A stretch of DNA of 64,000 bases, from the NCBI RefSeq assembly GCF_016889425.1, contig NZ_CP069513.1, positions 1,550,001 to 1,614,000 on the forward strand, in the 5' to 3' direction. The DNA comes from Corynebacterium amycolatum (GTDB lineage Bacteria; Actinomycetota; Actinomycetes; Mycobacteriales; Mycobacteriaceae). The notes below the pieces were generated by a model, which saw nothing but the letters and a program-made list of their open reading frames with translations, did not search any database and was not told where the DNA came from. The position numbers and the translations under genes are program-made. Shown piece after piece: positions 9,377 to 20,000 of this stretch. The number at the start of each line of letters is the position of its first letter. Within the stretch, counting starts at the first letter, position 1.

Positions 9377-10405
9377 CTACTTCCTCGAGCCGTCGCCGTC
9401 CTTAAACTCCAGCCCGCGATGCGTCTGCTGAGTGATGCGCACATCGGAGTTGCCGTCGCCGTAGGTCACGGAGGTAACAAAATCGATGTTGCCCTTCACC
9501 GGAAGGGGCTTGGTCAGGTCGATGGTGACGCGGTCGGCAAGCATGTCAGTCGTGGCCTCGACAACCTTCAGTGCACCCTCGCCGCCAGTGTCCAACTCCG
9601 TAACGGTCGGCACCTGCTTGACATCGACCTTCAAATTAACAATGTCTCCCGCACGGCTGAGCAGGGTATAGGTCACCTTCTGCGTCATCTTGGTCTGGCC
9701 TTCGACCTCGCTTTCGACCGTCCAGGTCGCATCCTTTCCGATGTCCTCGGAGGGGAAGACGATAGGTACGGAATGCAGCTGCTGCAGCGCCATCTCCACA
9801 CCAGCGCGAGCGGTGTCGGTGGCCTTCTCCGGCGCTCCCAGCTTGAGTTCCTTGACCTCACCTGTGGCCGTTGTTGACGAATCAGAGATAAATCCCTGCG
9901 CGGTAGCGATATCCTCATTCAGCTCATCGTTGGAGCCGTGGGGTTTACCCACCTCTGACGTCACCGCACGAGTATCGTTATCACTGGTAACAGTGCTGGT
10001 CAGGGGGATTTCCAGGCGGGTGTCTGGGAAAGTCTGGTCGCTATCGGCGTTTCCGCCACGCTGTGCGAAGCCCTGTGTCACCGCCGCGGTCGACTCCTGC
10101 TCTGCACCGTCGTCCTTCCAGCGCACACTCGCCAGCTCACCGCTGCCAGCACTGGTCAATTCGATCTTGGGTTGTGCAACGTCCACGGGTTGTGTTTCCA
10201 CCGAGCTTTCCGACGAGCACGCGGCCAGTGACACCACAGTAGTAGCGGCAACAACTGCGGTGCCGACCCTTGCCAGCAGGCCACGCTTGGTGTGACCAGC
10301 TCGGTCGCTGTGGCTAGGTCGACGGAACCACGAGGGGGTTGTGTCTCCTGTGCGTCGTAAAGCGGAGGAGGCCGGAACAAACTGAGATTGGAAACGTCGA
10401 GTCAC
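9377..10405 (-). CDS. Secreted lipoprotein of unknown function (DUF6263-like)
   Basis: Lipobox SLAAC preceded by a hydrophobic helix (VGTAVVAATTVV) marks an exported lipoprotein, with the Cys near residue 63. The mature part (~280 aa) has beta-rich sequence with VTYTLLSRAGDIVNLKVDV and IDLTKPLPVKGNIDFVTSV. It resembles actinobacterial DUF6263 proteins, with moderate certainty. The GTG at 10405 is preferred because TACGCT lies 7 nt upstream, giving a leaderless mRNA; an ATG at 10444 would overlap the lspA promoter region. Even so, about 45 residues precede the hydrophobic stretch, which is long for a signal peptide. It is divergent from lspA, which processes such lipoproteins. Confidence 0.72.
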   Translation of the reverse strand: MTRRFQSQFVPASSALRRTGDTTPSWFRRPSHSDRAGHTKRGLLARVGTAVVAATTVVSLAACSSESSVETQPVDVAQPKIELTSAGSGELASVRWKDDGAEQESTAAVTQGFAQRGGNADSDQTFPDTRLEIPLTSTVTSDNDTRAVTSEVGKPHGSNDELNEDIATAQGFISDSSTTATGEVKELKLGAPEKATDTARAGVEMALQQLHSVPIVFPSEDIGKDATWTVESEVEGQTKMTQKVTYTLLSRAGDIVNLKVDVKQVPTVTELDTGGEGALKVVEATTDMLADRVTIDLTKPLPVKGNIDFVTSVTYGDGNSDVRITQQTHRGLEFKDGDGSRK

Positions 10406-10468
10406 ACCGGTTAGCGTACCGGTTTCTTGGCGGATAGGAACCACCCGGGCGGTGTCAGTTGGCTGAAT
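10406..10468. promoter_or_regulatory. Divergent promoter region between lipoprotein gene and lspA
   Basis: Two ACCGGT hexamers (10406-10411 and 10418-10423) flank TTAGCG. On the minus strand TACGCT (10413-10418) sits 7 nt before the GTG of the lipoprotein gene. The symmetric ACCGGT pair could be an operator overlapping that promoter; no regulator is identified. Confidence 0.4.
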
Positions 10469-11065
10469 ATGGGTTTGTTAGGCCATTATGGGACAGTGAC
10501 TAAGAAGGAAACGAGGACATATTTCCCGCGGCGGGGGATTCTCGCCGCGGTTATTGTGTCAGTTGCGATTATTGATCAGCTGACCAAGATTATCGCTTTG
10601 AAGACTCTCGATGGCCGTCCTGCGGTGCAGGTGCTTGGCGATCTCTTCGAGTTGCGGCTCGTTTTTAACCCCGGTGCAGCCTTCTCCTTTGGCACGAACG
10701 CCACCTGGGTTTTTACCACGTTGCAGCTGGTTTACATCCTGGCTGTGATGTGCTGTTCCCATTGGCTGCGCAGTCCTATATCGGCGACTGCGGCGGGGCT
10801 TATTGCTGGTGGCGCGCTGGGCAACCTCATCGATAGGCTATTTCGGGAGCCCGGTTTCTATGTCGGCCACGTTGTCGATTTCCTGTCGGTGAAGGGTTTT
10901 GCCGTATTTAATATCGCGGACTCCGCGATTACTGTGGGCGTTATTATCCTCGTTATCTGGATGGTTTTTTCCAAGGAGCCGGATCTCTTCGCTGATCAGA
11001 TTGCAGCGGAGAAGAAATCTGCTCAGAAGAATCAGAAGCAGTTGGCGGAGGGAGGACAGCAGTGA
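10469..11065 (+). CDS. lspA: Prolipoprotein signal peptidase (signal peptidase II)
   Basis: Integral membrane aspartic protease that removes signal peptides from lipid-modified prolipoproteins. The signature regions are present: [20 protein letters not shown] and [20 protein letters not shown] with the two catalytic aspartates. Four hydrophobic segments are visible. The start is uncertain: ATG 10469 (MGLLGHYG) has no clear ribosome-binding site, GTG 10496 ([10 protein letters not shown]) lies closer to the first membrane helix, and an in-frame TTG at 10427 is further upstream. The stop overlaps the GTG of rluD (GTGA), so they are translationally coupled. Confidence 0.93.
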   Translation: MGLLGHYGTVTKKETRTYFPRRGILAAVIVSVAIIDQLTKIIALKTLDGRPAVQVLGDLFELRLVFNPGAAFSFGTNATWVFTTLQLVYILAVMCCSHWLRSPISATAAGLIAGGALGNLIDRLFREPGFYVGHVVDFLSVKGFAVFNIADSAITVGVIILVIWMVFSKEPDLFADQIAAEKKSAQKNQKQLAEGGQQ

Positions 11066-12045
11066 ACGACAATGCACTAAATAGCGGTGCAGCACTCGGG
11101 GGAGCGCACCAGCCCGACCGAGAAACCCGGCAGATGCCCGTTCCACCGGGCTTAGCCGGAATGCGGGTAGATGCCGGTGTGGCTAAGTTGCTGGGGCTCT
11201 CGCGCACAGCGGTGGCTGATTTGGCAGCGGCTGGGGACATCACGGTTGATGGTGTGAGCGTTGGCAAGTCTGACCGCTTGGAAGAAAACGCTTTCCTCTC
11301 CGTGTTGTTACCGCCGGTGGAAAAGCCATTGGTTCCCAAAGAGGAACTCGTCGAGGGCATGGACGTGCTCTACCACGACTCCGATTTGGTAGCTGTTCAC
11401 AAGCCTGTTGGCGTGGCTGCGCATCCGTCGGTCGGTTGGGAAGGTCCAACGGTTATCGGCGGGCTGGCGGCTGCTGGTTTCCGCATTTCTACCTCCGGTC
11501 CGCCCGAGCGAAAAGGTATCGTGCATCGCTTGGATGTTGGCACCTCTGGCGTGATGGTTGTCGCCTGCTCAGAGCGGGGCTACTCCGTGCTCAAGCGGGC
11601 GTTCAAAAACCGTGAGGTGTCGAAGACCTATCACGCTCTGGTTCAGGGGCATCCGGATCCGCTGTCGGGGACAATTGATGCTCCGATTGGCCGTCATCCT
11701 TCGGCGGGGTGGCGCTTTGCCGTCCGTCAGGATGGCAAAAATGCTGTGACGCACTACGAAACGCTTGAGGCCTTCGCCCCAGCAACGCTGTTGAAGGTGA
11801 ATCTAGAAACTGGGCGCACGCACCAGATTCGTGTGCACTTCTCTGCGCTGAATCACCCATGTTGTGGCGATCCCATGTACGGTTCCGATCCGGCATTGGC
11901 CCAGCGGCTTGGGCTCAACCGCCAGTGGCTTCATGCTGTTTCGCTTGGTTTCCACCATCCGGCAGATGGTCGCTGGATGGAAATCGAATGTCCATACCCA
12001 GATGATTTGAACCACGCATTGGAAGTTTTGAGGCAGGGCGCATGA
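11062..12045 (+). CDS. rluD: RluA-family 23S rRNA pseudouridine synthase
   Basis: Converts specific uridines in large-subunit rRNA to pseudouridine. An N-terminal S4-like domain ([19 protein letters not shown], residues ~30-85) precedes the catalytic domain with [15 protein letters not shown], where the Asp of HRLD is the catalytic residue. [18 protein letters not shown] completes the RluD signature. The start GTG overlaps the lspA stop by 4 nt, and the stop overlaps the next ATG (ATGA), so three genes form one operon. The exact target uridines cannot be told from sequence. Confidence 0.92.
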   Translation: MNDNALNSGAALGGAHQPDRETRQMPVPPGLAGMRVDAGVAKLLGLSRTAVADLAAAGDITVDGVSVGKSDRLEENAFLSVLLPPVEKPLVPKEELVEGMDVLYHDSDLVAVHKPVGVAAHPSVGWEGPTVIGGLAAAGFRISTSGPPERKGIVHRLDVGTSGVMVVACSERGYSVLKRAFKNREVSKTYHALVQGHPDPLSGTIDAPIGRHPSAGWRFAVRQDGKNAVTHYETLEAFAPATLLKVNLETGRTHQIRVHFSALNHPCCGDPMYGSDPALAQRLGLNRQWLHAVSLGFHHPADGRWMEIECPYPDDLNHALEVLRQGA

Positions 12046-12767
12046 CGCAGACTCCATTGGGATCCAAGAATCGAGCGCGCCCCGAAACTCGTGCGAAAAG
12101 CACCGGTGACGGCAGTATTTCGCCAGTGATGGCACTAATCTCAGGTTTCTGTGTTGTCGTATTGGTGATTGTTTTAGCAGTCGCTTCGACATCCGATCGC
12201 GTGAGCAAGCCGCAGAATATCAACGGCGATGCGCTCGGTCCAGACCCGTGGGAAGCAACCGAGCAGTACGTAGAGCGTGCCGACGAGTCCCTCGAGAATA
12301 TGAAGAAGGAAGACTACCAGCTAAAGAACGGCCAGCCAGTCGTGGAGGACCCGAAGTTCTGGGCGATGGTGACTTTTGACCGGCTGCTCGATGCGCAAGA
12401 AGCGGCACAGGTCTATGAAAAAGAGCCCTCTCTGCGAGTATCGACTGCAATCATCGGTGGCGTGAGTACCCGGTATTTGCCGCAGCCGAGCAAAACGGCG
12501 AGTGAAGAAAAGCTGCTGCAAGATCAACTGGAGTTAGCGGCTGCCTACGCAGACGTCGCGATTGACGACGAACGGCTCGGCTTCAACGGTTTACTGGTCT
12601 ATGGAGACGCTGAGGCGTTGATGAATGTCAAGAAACTGCCTGCTGTTAAAGCAGTCGAGGCGCTGCCATCAGATGCGGCACGCGGCCGTTTTGGTATCCG
12701 ACCGGTGCTGAGTTCCGGTTTCACGGATAAAGATCCGCTTTTTGCGCCGGGGCTGAGCCAGAACTAA
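12042..12767 (+). CDS. Single-pass membrane protein of unknown function
   Basis: 241 aa. Residues ~32-52 ([20 protein letters not shown]) form one transmembrane helix. The ~35 residues before it are polar with Arg/Lys, and the rest is soluble and acidic, probably outside the membrane. No family is recognised. The C-terminal part contains a regular sequence ([20 protein letters not shown]). It is translationally coupled to rluD through an ATGA overlap, so it shares that operon. Confidence 0.65.
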   Translation: MTQTPLGSKNRARPETRAKSTGDGSISPVMALISGFCVVVLVIVLAVASTSDRVSKPQNINGDALGPDPWEATEQYVERADESLENMKKEDYQLKNGQPVVEDPKFWAMVTFDRLLDAQEAAQVYEKEPSLRVSTAIIGGVSTRYLPQPSKTASEEKLLQDQLELAAAYADVAIDDERLGFNGLLVYGDAEALMNVKKLPAVKAVEALPSDAARGRFGIRPVLSSGFTDKDPLFAPGLSQN

Positions 12768-12887
12768 TAGAAGCCAGAACTAAGTGCCCAAATCCAAAAG
12801 ACTAGGGTGAAGCGGCTAGAACTCTGCCGTCAGTACGCCGCCAGTACGCAGTCAGTTTCAACGAGAACGAAAAGGAGTCAGTCAACA

Positions 12888-13856
12888 GTGATTCAGGCAT
12901 TCGGTGCGTACCTTTTGTGGGCGCTGTTTCCGCTCTACTTTCCGCTGCTGGAGCCGGCGGGGGCCGTGGAGATTTTGGCGCATCGATTCGTCTGGACGCT
13001 TGTCTTTATGGCCATTGCCCTCAGCTTCATGCGCGCATGGCCAGAGCTGAAGGCCGCGAGCGCCAAGACGTGGGGCACTATTTTTATTGCCGCACTGTTG
13101 ATCTCCGTCAACTGGGGCGTGTACGTCTACCTGGTCAACAATGGGCAGGTGGCGGAGGCCGCACTCGGCTACTTCATTAACCCGCTGGTCAGCGTTTTGT
13201 TGGCGATGATTTTCTTCCGTGAAAGCATCTCGCGGTTGCAGCTCGGCAGTGTCATCTTGGCAACCATTGCGGTCATTGTTCTCACTATCGGTGTGGGACA
13301 TCCGCCGTTGGGTGCGCTGGCGCTGGCGTTCAGTTTCGGTTTTTACGGACTAATGAAGAAGCGGGTATCGCTTTCCTCGGCAGCGTCGCTGACGGCCGAG
13401 TCCGCTGTAATCACACCGATCGCGCTGGCCTACATCTTCTGGTTGAGCTCCAACGGGCAGAGCACCTTTACCTCCGAAGGAACCGGCCACACGCTGCTCA
13501 TGATGAGCGCCGGTGTTGCTACCGCCATTCCGTTGCTGCTCTTCGGCGAAGGTGCCAAGCGCCTGCCACTAGCCACCTTGGGCCTGATGCAGTACATCAC
13601 GCCGGTTCTCCAGATCACTTTGGCAGTCACCGTGCTCGGCGAGGAGCTCGAGCCGGAGCGCTGGATTGGCTTCTTCATCATCTGGGGTGCCGTCGCGCTG
13701 TTCATCTGCGACCTCATCCTGAAGATGCGCCGTCAGCGTCGGGTACGCCGGGAACTCCGCAAGGCTGGCATTGAACCGGCCACGGTTCCCGACGATGCCG
13801 CCGACCAGACGGATGGGGCGGTTACCCGGGACGTCGTAAAGCCTGGAGATAACTAG
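12888..13856 (+). CDS. rarD: RarD-type EamA transporter
   Basis: Ten-helix drug/metabolite transporter of the RarD subfamily. It begins with the typical AFGAYLLWALFPLYF and contains AHRFVWTLVF and GYFINPLVSVLLAMIFFRE. The C-terminal half repeats the EamA fold (LGLMQYITPVLQITLAVTV). About 40 basic and polar residues form a cytoplasmic tail. Substrate unknown. The GTG at 12888 is chosen because AAAGGAG lies at 12871-12877; an upstream in-frame start at 12807 would add 27 residues without membrane character. The stop overlaps the stop of the opposing gene by 3 nt. Confidence 0.88.
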   Translation: MIQAFGAYLLWALFPLYFPLLEPAGAVEILAHRFVWTLVFMAIALSFMRAWPELKAASAKTWGTIFIAALLISVNWGVYVYLVNNGQVAEAALGYFINPLVSVLLAMIFFRESISRLQLGSVILATIAVIVLTIGVGHPPLGALALAFSFGFYGLMKKRVSLSSAASLTAESAVITPIALAYIFWLSSNGQSTFTSEGTGHTLLMMSAGVATAIPLLLFGEGAKRLPLATLGLMQYITPVLQITLAVTVLGEELEPERWIGFFIIWGAVALFICDLILKMRRQRRVRRELRKAGIEPATVPDDAADQTDGAVTRDVVKPGDN

Positions 13857-15280
13857 CAGAAAAGGTCGCGTAGGTGCTCGTTGAGGAAGATTCCCTGCGG
13901 GTCGACCTTTTCGCGTAACGCCTGGACCTCGCCGAACAGCGGGTAGCGCTGCGAAAAATCCTCCGCGCGGAGCGTGTGCAATTTGCCCCAGTGCGGGCGA
14001 CCTTCGTGGGCCTTGAAAATCGGCTCAATGAGGTTGAAGTACTCTCGGTAGTTTTCCTTCCAGTAGCGGTGGATGGCGATGTAGGCACTGTCGCGGCCGT
14101 ACGCAGTTGACAGGGCCACATCATCGGCTTTTGCGGAGCGCACCTCGATGGGGAAGGAGATTTTCATCCTCTTGCGGGCAATCGCGTCGCGGATTTCTCC
14201 GAGGACATCGGAAGCGGCCTCGAGCGGGACGGAGTACTCCATCTCGGAGAAACGAACGCGGCGCGGCGAGACAAAGACCTTGTGCGCCTCGTTGGAGTAG
14301 CGGCGCTCGGGCACTGTGTTGGTGGCAATCCGGTTGATGGTATCGGTCGTAGCGGGAATGGCTTTGGCAATCTCGCAGCACGCCAAGAGTCCCATGTTGT
14401 TGACGACTTCGTCGTTAAGATACGTGCGCGCGCTGCCCAGGCGCTGCTTCAGGCTATTGCGGCTCGGGCGGCGGTGGCGCTGCGGTTCGATGCGAGTATT
14501 GTGCTTGACCAGCGTCTCGCGCTGTCCCGGGAACCAGAAAAACTCCAGGTGGTCAGCTTCTTTGCAACGCTCGGCGAAGCTCTTGCGCAGGGAATCAAAC
14601 TCTTCGCGGTGTTCGTCGGCGTGCAGATCAAACGCCGGTACGACGGACATCGTGACCTCCGTAAGCACGCCGAAGACACCCAGCCCCAGCCGTCCGAGGC
14701 GGTAGAGCTCGCCGTCGATTCCCTCAGCGTCCGGATGGCAGTGCCTGACGACGCCATCCGCGGTGACAATCTTGAATCCCTTAACGGTGCCTGCGAAGCC
14801 GGTGAACCCAAGCCCGGTGCCGTGCGTGCCAGTAGAGATAGCGCCGGCCAGCGACTGCGGATCGACATCGCCCTGGTTGGGAAGGGCCCAACCGAGTGGG
14901 CGCAGAATACCTGGAGTATCGCGCAGACGAGTGCCGGCACGCAGGGTGGCGGTCTGGTTGGCGGCGTCGAGTTCGACCAGACCAGAGCAGCGGTCGAGTT
15001 GAACGCGGTGCCCATCGGTGGTGGCCACGGAAGTAAAAGAATGACCGGCCCCCAGCGGGCGCACCGTAGTTCCTTCGGTCTTCGCTGCCTTAATTACCGA
15101 GATGACGCCCTCGTCATCGTGCGGCTGATGCATATAGGACGGGGTGCACGATTGCGTGTGAGCCCAATTGTTCCAATGAGACTTGGCAGCAGCTTTCGCC
15201 TGCGCACGCCGACGTACGCGTGGTACGCGGGACTCAACTGTAGAGACTGTGAAGCGGGCGTTGTTGCGTGAATTGCTCAT
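13853..15280 (-). CDS. FAD-linked aldonolactone oxidase (D-arabinono/L-gulono-1,4-lactone type)
   Basis: Flavoprotein of the VAO/PCMH fold. The FAD-binding domain has VRPLGAGHSFTSVATTDGH and GAISTGTHGTG. The C-terminal ALO domain has the conserved HWGK in GRPHWGKLHTL and ends DPQGIFLNEHLRDLF, as in mycobacterial L-gulono-1,4-lactone dehydrogenase. It probably oxidises a sugar lactone to an ascorbate-like product. The ATG at 15280 is chosen because GGAAAGGGAT lies just upstream and it overlaps the preceding stop (ATGA); upstream codons to 15400 lie inside the neighbour and look non-native. It is second in a two-gene operon after the PLP enzyme. Confidence 0.87.
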   Translation of the reverse strand: MSNSRNNARFTVSTVESRVPRVRRRAQAKAAAKSHWNNWAHTQSCTPSYMHQPHDDEGVISVIKAAKTEGTTVRPLGAGHSFTSVATTDGHRVQLDRCSGLVELDAANQTATLRAGTRLRDTPGILRPLGWALPNQGDVDPQSLAGAISTGTHGTGLGFTGFAGTVKGFKIVTADGVVRHCHPDAEGIDGELYRLGRLGLGVFGVLTEVTMSVVPAFDLHADEHREEFDSLRKSFAERCKEADHLEFFWFPGQRETLVKHNTRIEPQRHRRPSRNSLKQRLGSARTYLNDEVVNNMGLLACCEIAKAIPATTDTINRIATNTVPERRYSNEAHKVFVSPRRVRFSEMEYSVPLEAASDVLGEIRDAIARKRMKISFPIEVRSAKADDVALSTAYGRDSAYIAIHRYWKENYREYFNLIEPIFKAHEGRPHWGKLHTLRAEDFSQRYPLFGEVQALREKVDPQGIFLNEHLRDLFC

Positions 15281-16566
15281 GTGAAGATCAATCCCTTTCC
15301 TCGGTACGTGGGCCAGTGGGCGATGATGGCGCCATCTCGAACTGCAATGGCTTCTTGTGTGTGTTCGGCTATTTCGCCGGCCTTGGCGTGGCGGAACCAC
15401 ACGGGATCTCCCAGCGAAATTGCATCGGCGGTCTTGCCGAGCAACGGAGTCTGCACCTCACCGGGGCCTTCCTCTGCCGCGTAGCGCAGGCCAGTGGGGT
15501 ACCAGGGGGTTGGCAACCGATCATCTCCCGCCGGCCCAGAGGCAATTCGGCCACCGCCGGACACCGTGATCACGCCTTTCTTAGGGCGTCGCGTCGCCGG
15601 CAACACAAACCAGGACGCCGGGCGCAGATTGAATGCGCGATAGTTATCGAACAGTGTTGGTGCCAGGAATCCCGACCCCGCCGCTGCCTCGGTTACTGCG
15701 GCTTCGGCGCACGTCGACTCCAACGACCCCGTACCACCGCCGTTGACAAACTCCAGGGGTCCCGCCACTTTCTCGACTGCAGCGACAACCTTCGCGCGGC
15801 GCTTTGCCAACTCCTTCTTTGAGACGGCCTGCATCATTCGAATTGCTCGTGCACGCAGGGAGTTTCCGGCATCGCCCACTCCGGCAATGTGCCCCTCATA
15901 CATCATGATTCCCGCCAGCTGTAGCTCCGGACGGGCAATGATCTGCTTGGCAAACGCCGCTGCCTGCTTCGGCGAGAACAAGCTGGAGCGCAGTGTACCG
16001 ATATGCACGCCGGGCAGAGGGCGAAAGGACGCATCGACGTCCATGCACACGCGGATTGGCGCATTTTCGCTTGCCGACGGCGCCAGCACCTCCAGATGTT
16101 CGGGACGGTCAACCATTACGCAGATGGCGGCGCGCGCTGCATCATCGTCGGCAAGCTCTGAGATAGCGCGGGCGTCAAGTGTTGGGTAGGCGACGACGAT
16201 GTCGTCGCTAATTCCTTCTCGGAATAGGTACAGCGCCTCTGCCAGCGAATATGCCAGCACGCCCTGGAAACCGGGGAAGGCCAGGACGTGCGAAATAAGC
16301 TGTGGAATGCGAATCGATTTCGAGGCCACGCGGATAGGCATACCGTTTGCGCGGCGGAGCATATCGCGGGCATTGGCTTCGACCGCCGCGAGGTCGACGA
16401 CGACTGCAGGAAAGGAAGTGCAGTTAAGCAGCGTGTCGGTAGCTAGCGGCGGGCGGGCTGTCTGGGGCATCTGCGGCGGCAGCGCCTCAGGCAGGTGAGA
16501 CATCGATGTCGGAGCCGGGCGGGATGTGCCCGAGGACTCCGGGGCAGAAGCTCGAGAAAGTTTCAT
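15277..16566 (-). CDS. PLP-dependent alanine-racemase-fold enzyme (amino acid deaminase/aldolase type)
   Basis: The N-terminal alanine racemase barrel carries the PLP lysine in IRVASKSIRIP. A C-terminal D-serine-dehydratase-like domain contains GDPVWFRHAKAGE. The family includes D-threonine aldolase and D-serine dehydratase, which hold a metal through His-x-Cys near the C-terminus. Here the motif reads HAK, so the Cys is replaced by Lys; the substrate and metal may differ. About 40 Pro/Ser-rich residues precede the barrel. TACGTT lies 7 nt upstream of the ATG, pointing to a leaderless mRNA. It is translationally coupled to the lactone oxidase. The physiological reaction is unknown. Confidence 0.82.
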   Translation of the reverse strand: MKLSRASAPESSGTSRPAPTSMSHLPEALPPQMPQTARPPLATDTLLNCTSFPAVVVDLAAVEANARDMLRRANGMPIRVASKSIRIPQLISHVLAFPGFQGVLAYSLAEALYLFREGISDDIVVAYPTLDARAISELADDDAARAAICVMVDRPEHLEVLAPSASENAPIRVCMDVDASFRPLPGVHIGTLRSSLFSPKQAAAFAKQIIARPELQLAGIMMYEGHIAGVGDAGNSLRARAIRMMQAVSKKELAKRRAKVVAAVEKVAGPLEFVNGGGTGSLESTCAEAAVTEAAAGSGFLAPTLFDNYRAFNLRPASWFVLPATRRPKKGVITVSGGGRIASGPAGDDRLPTPWYPTGLRYAAEEGPGEVQTPLLGKTADAISLGDPVWFRHAKAGEIAEHTQEAIAVRDGAIIAHWPTYRGKGLIFT

Positions 16567-16645
16567 GCCCTAAAACGTAATCATTGGAAACCTGTACTGT
16601 CTTTGATTTTGAAAAGAAAGTCAGAATTTCCCAGGCCTGTGCTTT

Positions 16646-16810
16646 TTAGACCAGCCAGCTGTAGCGGGCTGCATCCATGTTGGAGGTGATGACATCGCCA
16701 TCGATGAGGTAGCCGGCGGCGACGGGGCGGCGGTCGATGGTGGCAAGAACCTCGTCAAGCTCGGGCTTGGGGAAGTAGGTGAAGTGGCCATCGGAAAGTG
16801 GTGCGAACAC
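16646..16810 (-). CDS. Small protein of unknown function (54 aa)
   Basis: Open frame starting with GTG, preceded by GAAGGAG 7 nt upstream, a strong ribosome-binding site. The translation begins MFAPLSDGHFTYFPKPELDE, continues through VLATIDRRPVAAGYLIDGD and ends ARYSWLV. The composition is ordinary for a soluble folded protein and codon use matches the neighbours (GAC, GCC, ATC and GTC preferred). No family is recognised. It lies between the PLP-enzyme promoter and dnaE, transcribed away from dnaE. Confidence 0.6.
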   Translation of the reverse strand: MFAPLSDGHFTYFPKPELDEVLATIDRRPVAAGYLIDGDVITSNMDAARYSWLV

Positions 16811-17041
16811 TGTGTTGCTCCTTCGATTCTTGGCTTTGGATTAACGGGAAAGGCTAACGGACGAGAGGAAATATGAGGACGTCCTCAAAAACCGTGATGT
16901 CGAGTATTGTCGACTGGTTTTGGAAATTAAAGGATAGGAAGGGGTGATGTTGCACACGTCTGTAGCTATAACTGTGCAGACATAAGGGGGCTGCTTCATT
17001 TTGAGTGTTCGAAGGAATCGTGTTCAATCCGGGGGATTGTC

Positions 17042-17055
17042 TACAATCTGGACTC
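17042..17055 (+). promoter_or_regulatory. Leaderless promoter of dnaE
   Basis: TACAAT at 17042-17047 is a near-consensus -10 hexamer lying 8 nt before the dnaE ATG. Transcription would then start at or next to the A of the ATG. A weak -35 match (TGTTCA, 17021-17026) is present. Confidence 0.6.
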
Positions 17056-20000
17056 ATGGCTAACTCCTCCTTCGTGCACCTCCACAATCACACCGAGTAT
17101 TCCATGCTCGACGGTATGGCGAAGATTGATTTGCTTGCCGACGAGGTTGCGCGACAGGGAATGCCTGCGGTCGGTGTCACCGACCACGGCAATATGTTTG
17201 GCTCAAATGCTTTCTATCGGCAGATGAAGTCCAAGGGCGTCAAGCCGATCATCGGCATTGAGGCCTATATGGCGCCGGAGAGTCGCTTCAACAAAAAGCG
17301 CATTCAGTGGGGTGAGCCGCATCAGCGTCGAGATGACGTCTCGGGTCGCGGTTCCTACTTGCACCAGACCATGTTGGCAGCGAATGCGCAGGGTCTGCGG
17401 AACCTGTTCTACCTGTCGTCGATGGCGTCGTATGAGGGACAAATTAGTAAGTACCCGCGAATGGATGCGGAGTTGGTGGCGGAACGCGCCGAGGGCATTA
17501 TCGCAACCACTGGGTGTCCGTCGGGTGATGTGCAGACGCGTCTGCGCCTGGGGCAGTTCGACGAGGCTCTGCAGGCTGCCGGTATGTGGCAGGACATCTA
17601 CGGCAAGGAAAACTACTTCCTTGAACTGATGGATCACGGGCTGGATATTGAGACCCGTGTGCGCAGTGAGCTACTGGAGATTGGCCGGAAGCTGAACTTG
17701 CCGCCACTGGTTACGAATGACTGCCACTACGTTACCCGTGACCAGGCCAAGGCTCACGAGGCCATGCTCTGTGTGCAGACGGGCAAGACGCTCAATGACC
17801 CGGACCGGTTTAAGTTCGACGGTGATGGCTACTTTATTAAGTCCGCCGAAGAAATGCGCGCGACCTGGGATCATCTAGTTCCGGGTGCCTGCGATAACAC
17901 GCTGCTCATCGCGGAACGCGTCGAGGACTACGACGAGCTGTGGGAAGAGCACCCGCACGACCGCATGCCGAAGGCGGACGTTCCGGAAGGGGAAACGCCG
18001 ACGACATGGCTGCACCACAACGTGATGGAGGGGCTGCGCAAGCGCTTTGAGGGCCGCGAGGTACCGGAGGAGTACATCCGGCGCGCGGAGTACGAAATTG
18101 AGGTTATTGACGGTAAGGGCTACCCGTCGTACTTCCTTATCGTCGCGGAGCTGATTCGGCATGCCCGTGAGGTAGGAATCAAGGTTGGTCCGGGGCGTGG
18201 TTCCGCTGCCGGTTCTCTGGTTGCATACGCGACGTGGATCACCAATATCGACCCGATTGAGCACGGCCTTCTCTTCGAGCGATTCCTGAACCCAGAGCGT
18301 CCGTCCGCGCCGGATATCGATATCGACTTCGATGACCGCCGCCGCGATGAAATGATTCGCTACGCGGCCGATCGCTGGGGCGAAGACAAGGTAGCGCAGG
18401 TGGTCACCTTCGGTACGGTGAAGACCAAGCAGGCTCTGAAGGACTCGGCGCGTGTGCAGTTCGGTCAGCCGGGTTACCAGATTGCAGACCGCATTACTAA
18501 GGCGCTGCCACCTGCGATTATGGCTAAGGACATTCCGCTGAGCGGTATTGTCGACCCGGAGCACCCACGCTACGGCGAGGCCGCCGAGGTCCGACAGCTT
18601 ATTGAAACCGATCCGGATGTGGCTCGAATTTACGAGACGGCTCGTGGTCTCGAAGGCGTCGTTAGGCAGACCGGCGTGCACGCCTGTGCCGTGGTGATGG
18701 CGTCGGTGCCACTTTTGGATCACATCCCCATGTGGAAGCGACAGGCTGACGGCGCGATCATCACTGGCTGGGACTATCCGGCGTGTGAGGCTATCGGTCT
18801 GTTGAAGATGGACTTCCTAGGTCTTCGAAACCTGACGGTTATCGGTGACTGTATTGAGCACATCAAGTCCAACCGAGGCGAGACAGTTCTGCTCGATGAC
18901 CTTCAGACCGATGATCCGAAGGTCTATGAGCTGCTGTCGCGCGGCGACACCCTCGGTGTGTTCCAGCTCGATGGTGGCGGCATGCGTGAGCTGCTCAAGC
19001 GCATGCAGCCAACGGGCTTTGACGACATCGTGGCTTCGCTGGCGCTGTACCGTCCGGGACCGATGGGTGTGAACGCGCACTTTGACTACGCGGATATTAA
19101 GAATGGTCGCAAGCCTTATAACGCCATCCACGCGGAACTGGATGAGCAGCTGAAGGAAATCCTGGAAGAAACACACGGCCTGATCGTGTACCAGGAGCAG
19201 ATCATGAAAATCTCGCAAAAGCTGGCGAATTACACCGCGGGCCAAGCAGATGGTTTCCGTAAGGCCATGGGTAAGAAGAAGCCCGAGGTGCTGGCCAAGG
19301 AGTTCGTGAACTTCGAAGGCGGCATGTTGGAAAATGGTTTTTCCAAGGATGCTGTCCAGAAGCTGTGGGATATTATTCTGCCCTTCGCCTCGTACGCGTT
19401 TAACAAGTCTCACGCGGCGGGCTACGGCCTGGTGTCCTATTGGACCGCGTACTTGAAGGCCAACTACACCGCTGAGTACATGGCGGCGCTGTTGACCTCG
19501 GTGGCGGATGATAAGAACAAGCTGGCTATTTATCTGTCGGACTGTCGCCACCTTGGCATTAAGGTGCTGCCGCCGGATGTCAATGAGTCGGGTATGGATT
19601 TCGAGCCGGTCGGTGAAGATATTCGCTTCGGCCTCGGCGCTATCCGCAACGTTGGCCATGATGTGGTCGCGTCGATTGTGAAGACGCGCGAGGAGAAGGG
19701 CAAGTTCACGTCCTTCTCGGACTACCTGGACAAGATTGAAACGCTGCCATGTAACAAGCGCATCACCGAGTCGCTGATTAAGGCTGGCGCTTTCGACTCG
19801 CTTGGGCACCCACGAAAGGGCCTTGCGCTCATTCACGAAGAAGCCATTGACTCGGTGCTGTCGACCAAGAAGGCTGCAGACAAGGGACAGTTCGACCTGT
19901 TTGCTGGCTTTGGTGGCGAAGAGGACACCGGTTCGGAGAGCATCTTTGAAATCCGTGTGCCGGATGAAAAGTGGGATCGCAAGCACGAGCTGACCCTGGA

